This document shows, piece by piece, positions 53,402 through 63,435 of a stretch of 64,000 nt of DNA. The DNA is from Enterococcus faecium (GTDB taxonomy: Bacteria; Bacillota; Bacilli; Lactobacillales; Enterococcaceae), in NCBI RefSeq assembly GCF_029023785.1, contig NZ_CP118955.1:2158501-2222500 (forward strand), read 5' to 3'. Numbering within the stretch: the first letter of the stretch is position 1; the number at the start of each line of letters is the position of its first letter. Under the pieces are notes generated by a model. The model searched no databases and had not been told where the DNA came from. It was given only the letters and a program-made list of their open reading frames with translations. The translations under genes and the position numbers were made by a program.

Positions 53402-53645
53402 TCACCCTTGTTCATCATGAACAAGGGTGAATGAAATTCATACACGGTACCACCTAATTTTGAAAGATTTCTCTTTCCTCTTACGAATAACGCTCGTACG
53501 CGGGACGGCTTTTCACTCGTCCATCTCCAGAGTGTCTTTAGGCTAATGAAACTTTAGATCATTTTCAGCCTCGATGATCCTCTCTTGTAAAGTTTCAAAA
53601 ACTTACTCGCTCTTTCATTGACATTCGATATTACTTATAACCTAC
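53402..53645 (-). promoter_or_regulatory. T-box leader of hisS-aspS
   Basis: The minus strand holds the T-box core AGGTGGTACCGTG (53455-53443) and then a strong terminator, TCACCCTTGTTCATCATGAA with its complement (53430-53402), followed by seven T. The 5' part has the Stem I pattern starting GAGCGAGTAAG. The probable specifier segment AAAGACACTCT at 53539-53529 contains GAC (Asp) followed by a purine, overlapping CAC (His). Known mechanism: uncharged tRNA pairing stabilises an antiterminator. A promoter with TTGACT and TAGGTT, 17 bases apart, lies at about 53640-53671. Confidence 0.92.
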
Positions 53646-53756
53646 TAAAAACCAGTCTCAAAGTCAAGAGATATCTGACTATTTCCCCTCACAAAAACGT
53701 TTTAGTTCAGCTTTTTGGTATTTTGTTTTAGACTAGACAAAAAGGAGGAATCAGCT

Positions 53757-54704
53757 ATGGCAGAAATAAGAATCGGACATTCACAAGTCTACGCAGAACA
53801 GCTTGGATTAGGAGCAAATGCCGTTGGAGGACATAATCTTTTTGACGGTTTGGAAGATGAGACAGGAAAACAAGTAGTTCGTACAGCTTTGAATAGCGGG
53901 ATCAATTTGATCGATACCGCTTATGCTTACGGAAACGGCCGTTCCGAAGAACTGATTGGCGAGGTACTGAAGGAAAAAGAATATGATCGCTCACGTGTCG
54001 TCATCGCTACAAAAGCTGCTCATGTACCAAATAAAGGGCGAACATTTGATAATTCTCCTGAGTTTCTCAAACAATCGGTGGAAGATGCACTAAAACGTCT
54101 GCAAACTGATTACATCGACATTTTTTATATCCACTTTCCGGATGAAAGCACACCAAAAAATGAATCAGTTGCTACATTGCACGAATTAAAAGAAGCAGGA
54201 AAAATCCGAGCAGTCGGTGTGTCAAACTTCACGTTAGAACAATTGAAAGAAGCGAATGCAGATGGATATGTCGATGTAGTAGAAGATAAATACAGTTTGA
54301 TCCATCGGCAGGCTGAAAAAGAATTATTCCCTTATCTTGAAAAAAACAAAATCAGTTTTGTTCCCTATTTTCCTCTTGCTTCCGGTTTGCTGACAGGAAA
54401 ATATGAACTTGGTGAGGAAAAACAATTTGGTGAAGGAGATCCTCGAAAAAGAAATCCAGATTTCCAAGGAGAACGTTTCAGAGAAATTTTAACCGCTGTC
54501 GATGTACTTCGCCCCATTGCTAAAAGATACCAAGCCACTCCTGCGCAACTTGTTTTAGCTTGGTACATGAAGAATCCACGAGTGTCTGTAGTTATACCTG
54601 GAGCTAAGCGTCCAGAGCAAGTATCTGACAATGTCCAAGCTTTAGATTTGCATTTATCCAATGAAGATTATCAAACCATTGATGAAGCATTTCGTGGATT
54701 TTGA
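53757..54704 (+). CDS. Aldo/keto reductase
   Basis: This 315-residue (alpha/beta)8 barrel has the AKR motifs: LIDTAYAYGNGRSEELIG (catalytic Asp/Tyr), VVIATKAA with the Lys, DIFYIHFPDE with the His, and AVGVSNFTLEQL. The C-terminal NADP-binding part contains VVIPGAKRPEQVSDNVQAL. It reduces aldehydes or ketones with NADPH; a specific substrate cannot be assigned. Start ATG 53757 follows AAAGGAGGAATCAGCT, better than an upstream in-frame start at 53715. It is monocistronic with a terminator. Confidence 0.9.
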   Translation: MAEIRIGHSQVYAEQLGLGANAVGGHNLFDGLEDETGKQVVRTALNSGINLIDTAYAYGNGRSEELIGEVLKEKEYDRSRVVIATKAAHVPNKGRTFDNSPEFLKQSVEDALKRLQTDYIDIFYIHFPDESTPKNESVATLHELKEAGKIRAVGVSNFTLEQLKEANADGYVDVVEDKYSLIHRQAEKELFPYLEKNKISFVPYFPLASGLLTGKYELGEEKQFGEGDPRKRNPDFQGERFREILTAVDVLRPIAKRYQATPAQLVLAWYMKNPRVSVVIPGAKRPEQVSDNVQALDLHLSNEDYQTIDEAFRGF

Positions 54705-54734
54705 TCAATTGACCTTATCAATTTATAGTAATAT

Positions 54735-54774
54735 GAAAAAAGGAAGATCAGCACTGTTTGATCTTCCTTTTTTT
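54735..54774. terminator. Bidirectional terminator
   Basis: AAAAAAGGAAGATCA pairs with TGATCTTCCTTTTTT. It separates the aldo/keto reductase gene from the convergent P450 gene. Confidence 0.92.
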
Positions 54775-54792
54775 CGATAAGTTTATGCTAAT

Positions 54793-56052
54793 CTAATTCT
54801 TGTAAAGTAGCGCTCGGCTATTCGGATAAGTCGGAAACTGATTGAATGGAATCGTCCAATCTTGTTCAGGTACAGAGAACTCAAACTTATTTACTAGCTG
54901 ATCGGAAAACACACGTAGACTATGAAGAGTGATCCATTCTCCTGCACAGCGATGCATTTGTCGAAAATTTCCCCCGCCTTGTGCAATCATCTCATATTCT
55001 TCTTTATAGGAAATATCTTTTGCTTTCCCTACATACCGTTTGATCATAAAGGAATCTGGCGCTTCAACTGTTCGTTCATCATGGTCTGTTCCATATAAAT
55101 CTAAAATAACCCAACTGCCTTCTGGTATACGATAACCATCTACTTCTACTTCTTTCAGCGAAATCGCAGGTAGCATTGGGAAGAAAGGATAATAGCGTCT
55201 CATTTCTTGAATAAACGGATCTTGTAACGTCGAAAAGTCATTTTTTAATTGCTGATACAAATCTGGTCTACTGAAAAGTGCATGTCCCATCAATGCCGCC
55301 CACACAGTTAGAGCAACCGTTGGACGGATGATGTTCAATAATTCAACAGCTGCCACTTCCAGAGGTAAAAGCTGACCATCTAAATCTGTGGCATTGGCAA
55401 AAGCATATAATGCCACATTTTCTTTTCCAGCCACAGGATTTTGTCGAGCTTCTTCAATCAAGCCTTGCGCCCATTTTTCTGATTTTTTGCGATTCTCGAC
55501 ACCTTTTATGTGATCAATCGGAGAAGTAAACGTTCCGCTGATCATAGAGATTTGATATTCTGCTAATTTTTCGACCTCATCTTTAGAAATCGCTGATAAA
55601 TTGATACCTGCCCACTCGCAAATAGATGTAAAGAAAACCATCTTACTTAAATCAAATAGTTCAAATTGACCATGCTGTGCTTCAAGTGCTTGTGTCAGAT
55701 TCTTATCTAAGATACGATGATAATCTTCCATTCTTTCCGGTGTCATTAGATCCATAAAAATATTTTTCCGATGGTGATGAGCAGCTCCATCCAAAGTCTG
55801 TACTCCACCTTGACCAAAAAGTGTCTTCAATACTAATTTTGGCATAGCACCTTTTCGTTTGAAATTCCTTGGATCATAAAATACTTTTGCTGCTGATGAT
55901 CCGTAGATCGTGATAGCTTCTTTATTGAAAATCTTTGCTTTGACGACGGGAGCGTCCGCTTCATGGCGTAACTCCTCCAACATGTTGTATCCTTTTTGAT
56001 ACAATTTTTTTAAATCTGTGATTTTGATATCTACTACTGGTACTTCTTTCAT
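54793..56052 (-). CDS. Cytochrome P450, CYP152-type fatty-acid peroxygenase
   Basis: This is a 419-residue soluble P450. The heme-thiolate segment is GGGNFRQMHRCAGEWIT with Cys at 369. In the I helix the usual acid-alcohol pair is replaced by IIRPTVALTVW, with Arg 243 and Pro 244. This Arg-Pro pair is the CYP152 hallmark (Bacillus P450 BS-beta Arg242/Pro243): the substrate carboxylate binds the Arg and the enzyme uses hydrogen peroxide directly, without a reductase. The family hydroxylates or decarboxylates fatty acids. No redox partner genes are nearby, which fits. ATG 56052 has AGGAGG 9 bases upstream. An in-frame TTG at 56061 is less likely. Confidence 0.9.
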   Translation of the reverse strand: MKEVPVVDIKITDLKKLYQKGYNMLEELRHEADAPVVKAKIFNKEAITIYGSSAAKVFYDPRNFKRKGAMPKLVLKTLFGQGGVQTLDGAAHHHRKNIFMDLMTPERMEDYHRILDKNLTQALEAQHGQFELFDLSKMVFFTSICEWAGINLSAISKDEVEKLAEYQISMISGTFTSPIDHIKGVENRKKSEKWAQGLIEEARQNPVAGKENVALYAFANATDLDGQLLPLEVAAVELLNIIRPTVALTVWAALMGHALFSRPDLYQQLKNDFSTLQDPFIQEMRRYYPFFPMLPAISLKEVEVDGYRIPEGSWVILDLYGTDHDERTVEAPDSFMIKRYVGKAKDISYKEEYEMIAQGGGNFRQMHRCAGEWITLHSLRVFSDQLVNKFEFSVPEQDWTIPFNQFPTYPNSRALLYKN

Positions 56053-56140
56053 CTTCAGCAACCTCCTATAAAAAATAACTTGTATAATTTAAGCTTAACT
56101 TTTTTTCCGACTGCTGACAAAAGAAGCGCTTTTTGCAGAC

Positions 56141-56182
56141 AAAAAAGCCACTTAAGTTAGAGTTTATCAGTCTAACTTAAGC
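56141..56182 (-). terminator. Terminator after dtd
   Basis: CTTAAGTTAGA (56151-56161) pairs perfectly with TCTAACTTAAG (56171-56181). On the minus strand GGCTTTTTTG follows. It ends the relA-dtd transcript. Confidence 0.9.
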
Positions 56183-56222
56183 GACGTGTTTCATAGTTTT
56201 TACTAGTGAAAACCAGATTACT

Positions 56223-56669
56223 TTATTTGTTTTTAGAATCAATAATGATCGTTACAGGTCCATCATTGACGAGAGAAACCGACATATCTGCTCCGAATTG
56301 TCCGGTAGCGACTGTGATGCCGCGACTTCTGATTCCTTCATTGAATGATTCGTATAAAGGAATAGCTGTTTCTGGTCGTGCGGCTTCCACAAAGCTTGGT
56401 CGATTTCCTTTTTTCGTATCCGCAAACAGTGTGAATTGAGAGATACTTAAAATTTGTCCTCCCACATCTTCTACACTAATATTCATTTTTCCTTGTTCAT
56501 CTTCAAAAATACGCATTTGTGCAATTTTTTTTACCAGATAGTCCACATCTTTTTGCGTATCGGTTTCATGAATGCCTAATAAAACAAGTAGGCCGTAGCC
56601 AATTTTTCCAATTTCTTGCTGATCGACTGACACAGCAGCTTTACTTACCCGTTGAACAACTGCTCTCAT
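56223..56669 (-). CDS. dtd: D-aminoacyl-tRNA deacylase
   Basis: This 148-residue protein begins [20 protein letters not shown] and has the catalytic SQFTLFAD and the second conserved strand [14 protein letters not shown]. It removes D-amino acids from mischarged tRNA. It lies 10 bases after relA, the common relA-dtd order in Firmicutes. ATG 56669 is preceded by AGGAGG at 6 bases. Confidence 0.96.
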   Translation of the reverse strand: MRAVVQRVSKAAVSVDQQEIGKIGYGLLVLLGIHETDTQKDVDYLVKKIAQMRIFEDEQGKMNISVEDVGGQILSISQFTLFADTKKGNRPSFVEAARPETAIPLYESFNEGIRSRGITVATGQFGADMSVSLVNDGPVTIIIDSKNK

Positions 56670-56679
56670 ATCTGTCCTC

Positions 56680-58893
56680 CTATCCATTCGTCCGGCGTAC
56701 ACTGTAGACATCAGGTACTGCTTTGATTTTATCCACGATACTCTTTAGGTGGGATAAATTCTGGATACCAACCGTCAAATGGATCGTCGCCATTTTATCT
56801 TTATTCGTCCGTGCTTCAACGCTGTTGAGATTTTTCGTTAGCGCATTGACTGTTTGAAGTACATCATTCAATAAGCCTGAACGATTATAGCCGTAAATTT
56901 CCAAATCTGCATCATACTCTTTTCGTGTATTCGATGTATCTTCCCATTCGACTTCAATCAAACGTTCTGCTACATTTGGTTTGTCAGGCTGAACATTCGG
57001 ACAATCTCGACGATGAATGGATATCCCTCTGCCTTTAGTGATATAACCAACGATATCATCACCAGGAATCGGATTACAGCAGCGACTGATACGAATTAGT
57101 AAGTTTTCTACCCCTTGAATGACAACGCCACCTTCATGACGTACTTTCATTTTGTCAGGTTCTTTTTTCGGCTGATTCATGATTTCTTCTGCTTCTTGCT
57201 TTTGCTGCTCGATTTTTTGTTCTTTACGTTCTTTTTCAGTCAGACGATTGGCCATCGTCAAGGGGCTAACTTCTCCATACCCTACAGCTGCATAGAGATC
57301 ATCTTCTGTTTGATAATTAAAACGATCGAGTGCTTCTTGCAGTTTGTTCTTCGTCAAAATATCTTTAGGCGTAAATCCTAGATCTGTAATACATTTGACC
57401 ACGGATTCGTGGCCTTTGATCACATTTTCTTCTCGATCTTGGGCTTTGAAGAAACGTTTGATCTTATTTCTTGCTTTGCTAGTAGCAACTAATTTCAACC
57501 AGTCGCGACTTGGGCCAAATGAATTTGGAGAAGTCATGATCTCAATGATATCTCCGTTTTTCAATTTGTAATCAAGCTGCACCATTTTGCCATTTACTTT
57601 TGCACCAGTGGTTTTGTTACCGATATCTGTATGGATACTGTATGCAAAGTCCAATGGTCCGGATCCTTTTGGTAACTCAGTAACGTCTCCTTTTGGTGTG
57701 AAGACGTAGACTTTATCACTAAAGATATCTCCTTTTACGCCTTCCATAAATTCAGAAGCATCATAGCTTTCGTCTTGAAGTTCGAGTATCTCATGGAACC
57801 AGCTTAATTGTTTCGTCATACCATCTGGTTCTACTTTTTCATTTTTTCCTTCTTTATAGGCCCAGTGTGCAGCAACCCCGAATTCAGCGATTTCATGCAT
57901 TTCCTGTGTTCGGATTTGAATTTCTACCGGATTTCCTGCCGGACCGATCACGGTAGTATGCAAAGATTGGTACATATTAGCTTTTGGCATGGCAATATAA
58001 TCCTTAAATCTGCCGGGCATTGGTTTCCATTTTGTGTGGATTGCTCCTAATACAGCATAACAATCCTTGATTGAATCTACGATCACTCGAATAGCTAGCA
58101 AGTCATAAATTTCGTTGAACTGCTTTTTCTGATCTTTCATTTTACGATAGATTGAATAAATGTGTTTTGGCCGTCCATAGATTTCTGCAAAAATCCCCAG
58201 CTCTTCTGTCGCTATTCGAATATCTTCAACAGTACCACTTACGTATTTTTCACGTTCTTCTCTCTTCGTCTGCATCAAGTGGACGATACGGTAATACTGT
58301 TTTGGATTTAGATAACGAAGTGCTGTATCTTCTAATTCCCATTTGATCCGGCTGATCCCTAGACGATGTGCAAGAGGCGCATAGATTTCTAAAGTTTCCT
58401 GAGCGATCCTTCTTTGCTTATCTTCTCGCAGGTGCTTCAACGTACGCATGTTATGTAGTCTATCAGCTAATTTGACCATGATAACTCGTAAATCTTGAGC
58501 CATTGCTAGCAGCATCTTTCGGTGGTTTTCTGCTAGCTGCTCTTCGTGGGATTTATATTTTATTTTCCCTAATTTGGTTACGCCGTCCACTAACATAGCA
58601 ACGTCATCGCCAAATTCTTCTCTCAGATCTTCTAAAGTGATTTCTGTATCTTCAACAACATCATGTAAGAAGCCTGTAGCCACTGTATGGGGATCCATTT
58701 TTAAATCTGCTAATATACCTGCGACTTGGATAGGATGAATAATGTAGGGTTCGCCTGATTTTCTAAACTGTCCGTCATGTGCAGCAGTCGCGTATTCGCA
58801 TGCTTTCTCAACAAATGCTACATGTTCGGGACCCATGTATTGACTAACGAGCTTTATGACACCGGGTCCCGTTAAAATTTCTTCTTTTGTCAC
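56680..58893 (-). CDS. relA: Bifunctional (p)ppGpp synthetase/hydrolase RelA
   Basis: This 737-residue long RSH enzyme has all parts in order: HD hydrolase ([16 protein letters not shown], then [11 protein letters not shown]), synthetase ([23 protein letters not shown]), TGS ([20 protein letters not shown]), a zinc-finger-like region ([16 protein letters not shown]) and C-terminal ACT. It makes alarmone on starved ribosomes and degrades it otherwise. GTG 58893 is chosen since GGGGGA precedes it and the length matches other enterococcal RelA; ORF extension upstream is atypical. A strong promoter lies about 170 bases upstream. Confidence 0.97.
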   Translation of the reverse strand: MTKEEILTGPGVIKLVSQYMGPEHVAFVEKACEYATAAHDGQFRKSGEPYIIHPIQVAGILADLKMDPHTVATGFLHDVVEDTEITLEDLREEFGDDVAMLVDGVTKLGKIKYKSHEEQLAENHRKMLLAMAQDLRVIMVKLADRLHNMRTLKHLREDKQRRIAQETLEIYAPLAHRLGISRIKWELEDTALRYLNPKQYYRIVHLMQTKREEREKYVSGTVEDIRIATEELGIFAEIYGRPKHIYSIYRKMKDQKKQFNEIYDLLAIRVIVDSIKDCYAVLGAIHTKWKPMPGRFKDYIAMPKANMYQSLHTTVIGPAGNPVEIQIRTQEMHEIAEFGVAAHWAYKEGKNEKVEPDGMTKQLSWFHEILELQDESYDASEFMEGVKGDIFSDKVYVFTPKGDVTELPKGSGPLDFAYSIHTDIGNKTTGAKVNGKMVQLDYKLKNGDIIEIMTSPNSFGPSRDWLKLVATSKARNKIKRFFKAQDREENVIKGHESVVKCITDLGFTPKDILTKNKLQEALDRFNYQTEDDLYAAVGYGEVSPLTMANRLTEKERKEQKIEQQKQEAEEIMNQPKKEPDKMKVRHEGGVVIQGVENLLIRISRCCNPIPGDDIVGYITKGRGISIHRRDCPNVQPDKPNVAERLIEVEWEDTSNTRKEYDADLEIYGYNRSGLLNDVLQTVNALTKNLNSVEARTNKDKMATIHLTVGIQNLSHLKSIVDKIKAVPDVYSVRRTNG

Positions 58894-59060
58894 AGGAATC
58901 GATCCCCCTTTCTTTTTTCGGTAAAACGGGAATCGGGACAAATATCTGTTTGATAATTGTCCCAAAATCCGTGCAGTTATACGTTTTTTTACGGAAATGT
59001 TCGCTTTTTAAAAGCTTTTTCAAACGATTTTTCGTATCCATTGTATAAATAATTGTTTCT

Positions 59061-59089
59061 ATTATACAAATTGTTGACTATTTTTTCAA
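59061..59089 (-). promoter_or_regulatory. Promoter of relA-dtd
   Basis: On the minus strand TTGAAA (59089-59084) and a consensus TATAAT (59066-59061) are 17 bases apart. The untranslated leader to the relA GTG is about 160 bases. Confidence 0.8.
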
Positions 59090-59125
59090 TTCTTTCTGTC
59101 GATACTCTTTTATTAATGAAGAACG

Positions 59126-59890
59126 TTAGCTGAAAGAAGGATTCATTAATTCCCATTGATAGCTAGCAGCACTTAATAAATAAAGAGGTGCTGTTTCTGT
59201 ACGAAGGATTCTTGGTCCTAATCCACAAAGTATCCCTTTGTGTTCTACAAAATAATCGACTTCATCGCGGGATAATCCACCTTCTGGTCCAAAGACAGCT
59301 AAGATTCGACTATCTGGTTTTGTTTCACTAAGAATTTTGGCTGCATTTGATTTTTCGCCTTGCTTTGCTGATTCCTCATAAGCAACCAAGACCACGTCAT
59401 AATCATCTAGCCGCTCAAATAAATCTTGTTTCGTTTCCAATAACTCTACTGATGGCACGATCTGCCGATGGGATTGTTCCGCTGCCTCTTGAGCAATCTT
59501 TTCAAGCCGTTGTTGTCGTTTCATACGTTTTTTTGCATCCCATTTAACGACAGAGGCTGATGCCGGGAAACCAAGAAAAGCTTGCGCTCCTAATTCAGTG
59601 GATTTCTGAACGATCCAATCCAGCTTTTCCCCTTTAGGATAGCCACTCGCTATGGTAATCGAACTTGGCAGTTCCTTTTGATTTTCTTCTTTTTTAATTT
59701 CTTTCAGATAAACAGCCTCTTCAGTAATCTCCGTGATTTCTGCAACAATGGCTATTTGATCATTGAATGCCAAAAAAACTTCATCCTCGGGTTCCATCCT
59801 CATAACCCGTACAATGTGGTGATAGTTTTCCCCTTCTAAAACAAAATAGTCTTTTGATTCATATGATTCTTTTAAAAAATACCGCTGCAT
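59126..59890 (-). CDS. rsmE: 16S rRNA (uracil(1498)-N3)-methyltransferase
   Basis: This 254-residue SPOUT-class enzyme has an N-terminal PUA-like part (MQRYFLKESYESKDYFVLEG, HHIVRVMRM), and then ASGYPKGEKLDWIVQKSTELG, LAVFGPEGGLSRDEVDYF and LGPRILRTETAPLYLLSA, the SAM knot. It methylates U1498 in the decoding region. It directly abuts prmA (the two genes share no spacer), so they are coupled. Confidence 0.96.
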   Translation of the reverse strand: MQRYFLKESYESKDYFVLEGENYHHIVRVMRMEPEDEVFLAFNDQIAIVAEITEITEEAVYLKEIKKEENQKELPSSITIASGYPKGEKLDWIVQKSTELGAQAFLGFPASASVVKWDAKKRMKRQQRLEKIAQEAAEQSHRQIVPSVELLETKQDLFERLDDYDVVLVAYEESAKQGEKSNAAKILSETKPDSRILAVFGPEGGLSRDEVDYFVEHKGILCGLGPRILRTETAPLYLLSAASYQWELMNPSFS

Positions 59891-60838
59891 CTATTCCACC
59901 TCTGGTTTTTTCAAAATAATTGCATACCAGTCTTTTTGCTGGAAAATTTGATCCACGATAAACCCTTGTTCTAACATGGCATCCAGAACCATTTGCTTCT
60001 TCTCTTCAATGATTCCTGAAACGATCAGCGTGCCTGTTTGCTTCAGTAAACGCCAAGCATCTGGGATCATCAATAAGATGATATCTGCTAAAATGTTCGC
60101 AACGATTACATCACTTTCAATCTCGATTCCTGTCAAAAGATCGTTAGCTGATACATGGACATCTTTGGCTATTTCATTCATATCCATATTTTCTTTCGCC
60201 GAACGAACGGCTACTTCGTCTAAATCAAAGGCATAGACATCTTTTGCACCAAGATATTTTGCTGCAATACTTAGCACGCCCGACCCAGTTCCCACATCTA
60301 GCAATGTTTCACCACCACGCAAGACTGTTTCTAGTGCTGTCAATGTCAAGGAAGTCGTGGGATGAGTGCCTGTGCCAAATGCCATACCAGGATCTAGTGT
60401 GATAATTTTTTCTAGAGGATCTTCTGTCTGGTAGTTTTCCCAGCTTGGCGCAACCGTCAGCATTCGCGTAATACGCACCGGATGATAGTATTTCTTCCAG
60501 GCTGTTGCCCAGTTGCTTTCCTCTACTTCACTAACTGTTACTTTATTTTTTCCAATAGCTAGACCAAACTCAGGTAATTGTGTGATACGATCTTTGATAA
60601 AAGGCAAGATTTCCGGTAAGAAAGTCGTTTCCGGAAAATAAGCCATGACTAGTGCGCCTTCTTTCAGCGATGTAAAATCATTTTTATCTAAAATCTCACC
60701 ATATTGATCCGACTGAAAATGTTCAACATCTAAAGAATCTTCAATCGCGACACCACTCGCCCCTGCCTCCATCAAAATATTAGCAACTGCTTCGACTGCT
60801 TCACTTTCAGTTTCTACTTTTACTTCATTCCATTTCAT
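59891..60838 (-). CDS. prmA: Ribosomal protein L11 methyltransferase
   Basis: This 315-residue enzyme begins MKWNEVKVETESEAVEAVAN and has the SAM-binding LLDVGTGSGVLSIAAKYLGA, preceded by DPGMAFGTGTHPTTSLTL, and the downstream VANILADIILLM. It trimethylates L11, whose gene rplK is also in this window. ATG 60838 has AAGGAG 8 bases upstream; a GTG at 60847 is in frame but closer to that site than usual. rsmE follows immediately. Confidence 0.96.
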   Translation of the reverse strand: MKWNEVKVETESEAVEAVANILMEAGASGVAIEDSLDVEHFQSDQYGEILDKNDFTSLKEGALVMAYFPETTFLPEILPFIKDRITQLPEFGLAIGKNKVTVSEVEESNWATAWKKYYHPVRITRMLTVAPSWENYQTEDPLEKIITLDPGMAFGTGTHPTTSLTLTALETVLRGGETLLDVGTGSGVLSIAAKYLGAKDVYAFDLDEVAVRSAKENMDMNEIAKDVHVSANDLLTGIEIESDVIVANILADIILLMIPDAWRLLKQTGTLIVSGIIEEKKQMVLDAMLEQGFIVDQIFQQKDWYAIILKKPEVE

Positions 60839-60850
60839 ATCTGTCACTCC

Positions 60851-61339
60851 TTAATAACTTGGGTACGGTAAATAAGTATCTGCTTCATTTTGCTGTTTTA
60901 CTTCTACTAATTCTGCTAGTTGTTGATTATCCCAGTGAAGCTCGAATACAGCTTCGTCATCGTCTTCATCCAAAAAATCAAGCAAATCGCTTTGCCCTTG
61001 AGCTAATACTTCATTTAGATATTCCACTAAAGAATCAGCTACTGATTTTGCCAACCCTTTTTTTCCTTCATAAGGGATTACTGCTAGATAATTGCGTTCA
61101 TCAAAAACAGATTTCTGAGGATTAAAAAGAAGTACGCCGTCTTCAAATTCGATAATTGGTTCTTGCGAAACGATCCCTTCTGCATCATCAATCTCAAATT
61201 GTGCTTTATTTTCTGCAAACAAGCGAACAACGATCTCGATCGTATGATTTTTTGTATCCCAATCTAAAGCTACATCATAGTCTGTCACTTGTTTTTCAAT
61301 TATTTCATCTAAATATGTTAATAGATCCTTCTTTTTCAT
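60851..61339 (-). CDS. DUF3013 family protein
   Basis: This 162-residue acidic protein begins MKKKDLLTYLDEIIEKQVTD and has a very acidic stretch FLDEDDDEAVFELHW and a C-terminal ADTYLPYPSY. It matches my memory of the uncharacterised DUF3013 family of Lactobacillales, with no known activity. ATG 61339 has GGAGGAAAG upstream and lies 35 bases inside the end of the DNA glycosylase gene, so translation is likely coupled. prmA follows after 12 bases. Confidence 0.8.
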   Translation of the reverse strand: MKKKDLLTYLDEIIEKQVTDYDVALDWDTKNHTIEIVVRLFAENKAQFEIDDAEGIVSQEPIIEFEDGVLLFNPQKSVFDERNYLAVIPYEGKKGLAKSVADSLVEYLNEVLAQGQSDLLDFLDEDDDEAVFELHWDNQQLAELVEVKQQNEADTYLPYPSY

Positions 61340-61976
61340 TTTCTTTCCTCCAACCCCAATCTTTCTCGATTTGGTTTTTTCTTTGTAAAGAGATATAAGG
61401 ATTTCCCGACACAACAAAACGCAACGGCTTTTCTGTCCATACACCTTTGTTTGGGATACCGATTCTAGGCAAAGCATTGATCTTTTTTGGTGTCTTTTTT
61501 TTCTCAAAAACTAAGCGTAACGAACTATCTGCTATAGACTGACCATAAAGTTCTTGAGGAATTGCTAATGCTTCCACTAATTTTCCCGGACCGTTGCTGA
61601 TATCTGGACCAGTTTTTCCGCCACGATTTTTACTCATTTGATCAATCATTGCGGCGGGTTCGATTGCACGTATCATTACTCCTTGAGGAATCCCTTCTGG
61701 CTGAGTAATGATGTTCAAAATCCGATGAGTATGCATCGTGTAAAGGTAGATCGTACCTGGTTTTTCATACATTGCCCGCACACGCGGTGTTCTTCTTAAA
61801 CCATAGCTATGGGCGGCCTCGTCTTCTGGACCTAGGTATGCTTCCGCGTCTACAATATATCCAGCTAATCTTCCTTCTGGTGTGTCATGCTCCAAATACA
61901 TCCCCAATAAATCCCGTGCCACTTCTGGCGTCGTTTTATTCCAAAAAAATTCATCTATCTTTTGTTTATCCGTCAT
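61305..61976 (-). CDS. DNA-3-methyladenine glycosylase (AAG/Mpg family)
   Basis: This 223-residue protein has the AAG family signatures: FFWNKTTPEVARDLLGMYLE, GYIVDAEAYLGPEDEAAHS (catalytic Glu region), RVRAMYEKPGTIYLYTMH and MIRAIEPAAM. It excises alkylated purines from DNA. The last 12 codons overlap the start of the DUF3013 gene. ATG 61976 is chosen with AGGTGAG upstream; a GTG nine bases earlier is also in frame. It is divergent from rarA. Confidence 0.94.
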   Translation of the reverse strand: MTDKQKIDEFFWNKTTPEVARDLLGMYLEHDTPEGRLAGYIVDAEAYLGPEDEAAHSYGLRRTPRVRAMYEKPGTIYLYTMHTHRILNIITQPEGIPQGVMIRAIEPAAMIDQMSKNRGGKTGPDISNGPGKLVEALAIPQELYGQSIADSSLRLVFEKKKTPKKINALPRIGIPNKGVWTEKPLRFVVSGNPYISLQRKNQIEKDWGWRKENEKEGSINIFR

Positions 61977-62113
61977 TTTTCTCACCTACTTTATCATACA
62001 CAATATTAGTTGGATAAGCTATGAAAACAAAACAACAGAAGGCTGTTCTTTCTAGGCATCTTGCTAAATATGATATAATTAAGGGACGTAAAAACAAGAA
62101 GGAGGAAAATCCT

Positions 62114-63400
62114 ATGCAACAGCCATTGGCTTATCGCATGAGACCTCGAACGATCGATGAAGTCGTTGGTCAGCAGCATCTAGTCGGGGAAGGAAAAATC
62201 ATACGCCGCATGGTCGATGCTCGCATGCTCTCTTCCATGATTCTATATGGACCTCCTGGTACTGGAAAAACGAGTATCGCAAGTGCGATCGCCGGCTCTA
62301 CTAATTATGCATTTCGCATGCTAAACGCCGCTACAGATTCAAAAAAGGATCTACAAGTTGTAGCGGAAGAAGCAAAAATGAGTGGTACAGTGATCCTCTT
62401 ATTGGATGAAGTACACCGATTAGATAAAACAAAACAGGATTTTCTGCTTCCTCATTTAGAAAGTGGCCGAATCATCTTGATCGGAGCGACTACTGAGAAT
62501 CCTTATATTACCATCAATCCAGCGATCCGCAGCCGTACACAGATCTTTGAAGTCAAACCATTAACAGAACAAGACATCCAGTTGGCAGTCGAACATGCTT
62601 TAAGGGATAAAGAACGCGGCCTTGGACAACAAGCAATCCAGTTAGACGAAGATGCTCTTCTTCACCTTTCGCGTGCAACGAACGGCGATTTGCGGAGTGC
62701 ATTGAATGGGCTGGAACTGGCTACACTATCGACTCCTTCAGATAAAGAAGGAAGGATTCATCTTACACTGTCGATCATTGAAGAATGTGTCCAAAGAAAA
62801 GCTCTTACCCATGACAAAAATGGAGATGCTCATTATGACGTTATTTCGGCTTTTCAAAAATCGATTCGTGGAAGTGATGTGGATGCTGCACTTCATTATC
62901 TCGCCCGTTTAGTTGAGGCAGGTGATCTGGCAAGTATTTGCCGGCGTCTGATGGTTATCGGTTATGAAGATATAGGTTTAGGTAATCCTGCTGCTGCGGC
63001 TCGTACAGTGAACGCTGTATTAGCTGCTGAAAAATTGGGATTGCCTGAGGCACGTATCCCACTAGCAGACGTCGTCGTCGATCTTTGCTTGTCGCCAAAA
63101 TCCAATTCTGCCTACATGGCATTAGATGCAGCACTTGCTGATATTCGAGAGGGCAAAGCTGGAGATGTTCCTGATCATTTGAGAGATAGCCATTACAAAG
63201 GTGCGAAATCACTCAACCGTGGCGTGGGTTATCAGTATCCTCATCATTTTGATCAGGCTTGGGTCAATCAGCAATATTTACCAGATAAACTGAAGAATGC
63301 TCAGTATTATCAGCCAAAAGATACAGGGAAATATGAACAGGCTCTGGGTCAACAGTATTACCGTATAAAAGAGTGGAAAAAGCATCCTCCAAAAAACTAG
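62114..63400 (+). CDS. rarA: Replication-associated recombination protein A
   Basis: This 428-residue AAA+ protein has Walker A LYGPPGTGKTSIASAIAG, Walker B LLLDEVHRLD, sensor 1 LIGATTENPY and the C-terminal tetramerisation part LGNPAAAARTVNAVLAAE. RarA/MgsA acts at stalled forks and is related to clamp loaders. ATG 62114 is chosen, since GGAGG lies 8 bases before it and MQQPLAYRMRPRTIDEVVGQ is the family start; the longer reading from 62021 covers the promoter region. A probable 6S RNA gene follows, a neighbourhood similar to Bacillus. Confidence 0.95.
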   Translation: MQQPLAYRMRPRTIDEVVGQQHLVGEGKIIRRMVDARMLSSMILYGPPGTGKTSIASAIAGSTNYAFRMLNAATDSKKDLQVVAEEAKMSGTVILLLDEVHRLDKTKQDFLLPHLESGRIILIGATTENPYITINPAIRSRTQIFEVKPLTEQDIQLAVEHALRDKERGLGQQAIQLDEDALLHLSRATNGDLRSALNGLELATLSTPSDKEGRIHLTLSIIEECVQRKALTHDKNGDAHYDVISAFQKSIRGSDVDAALHYLARLVEAGDLASICRRLMVIGYEDIGLGNPAAAARTVNAVLAAEKLGLPEARIPLADVVVDLCLSPKSNSAYMALDAALADIREGKAGDVPDHLRDSHYKGAKSLNRGVGYQYPHHFDQAWVNQQYLPDKLKNAQYYQPKDTGKYEQALGQQYYRIKEWKKHPPKN

Positions 63401-63435
63401 ACAAGAAAACGGTTCTGTTTCTGCGAGCTCTCTCA

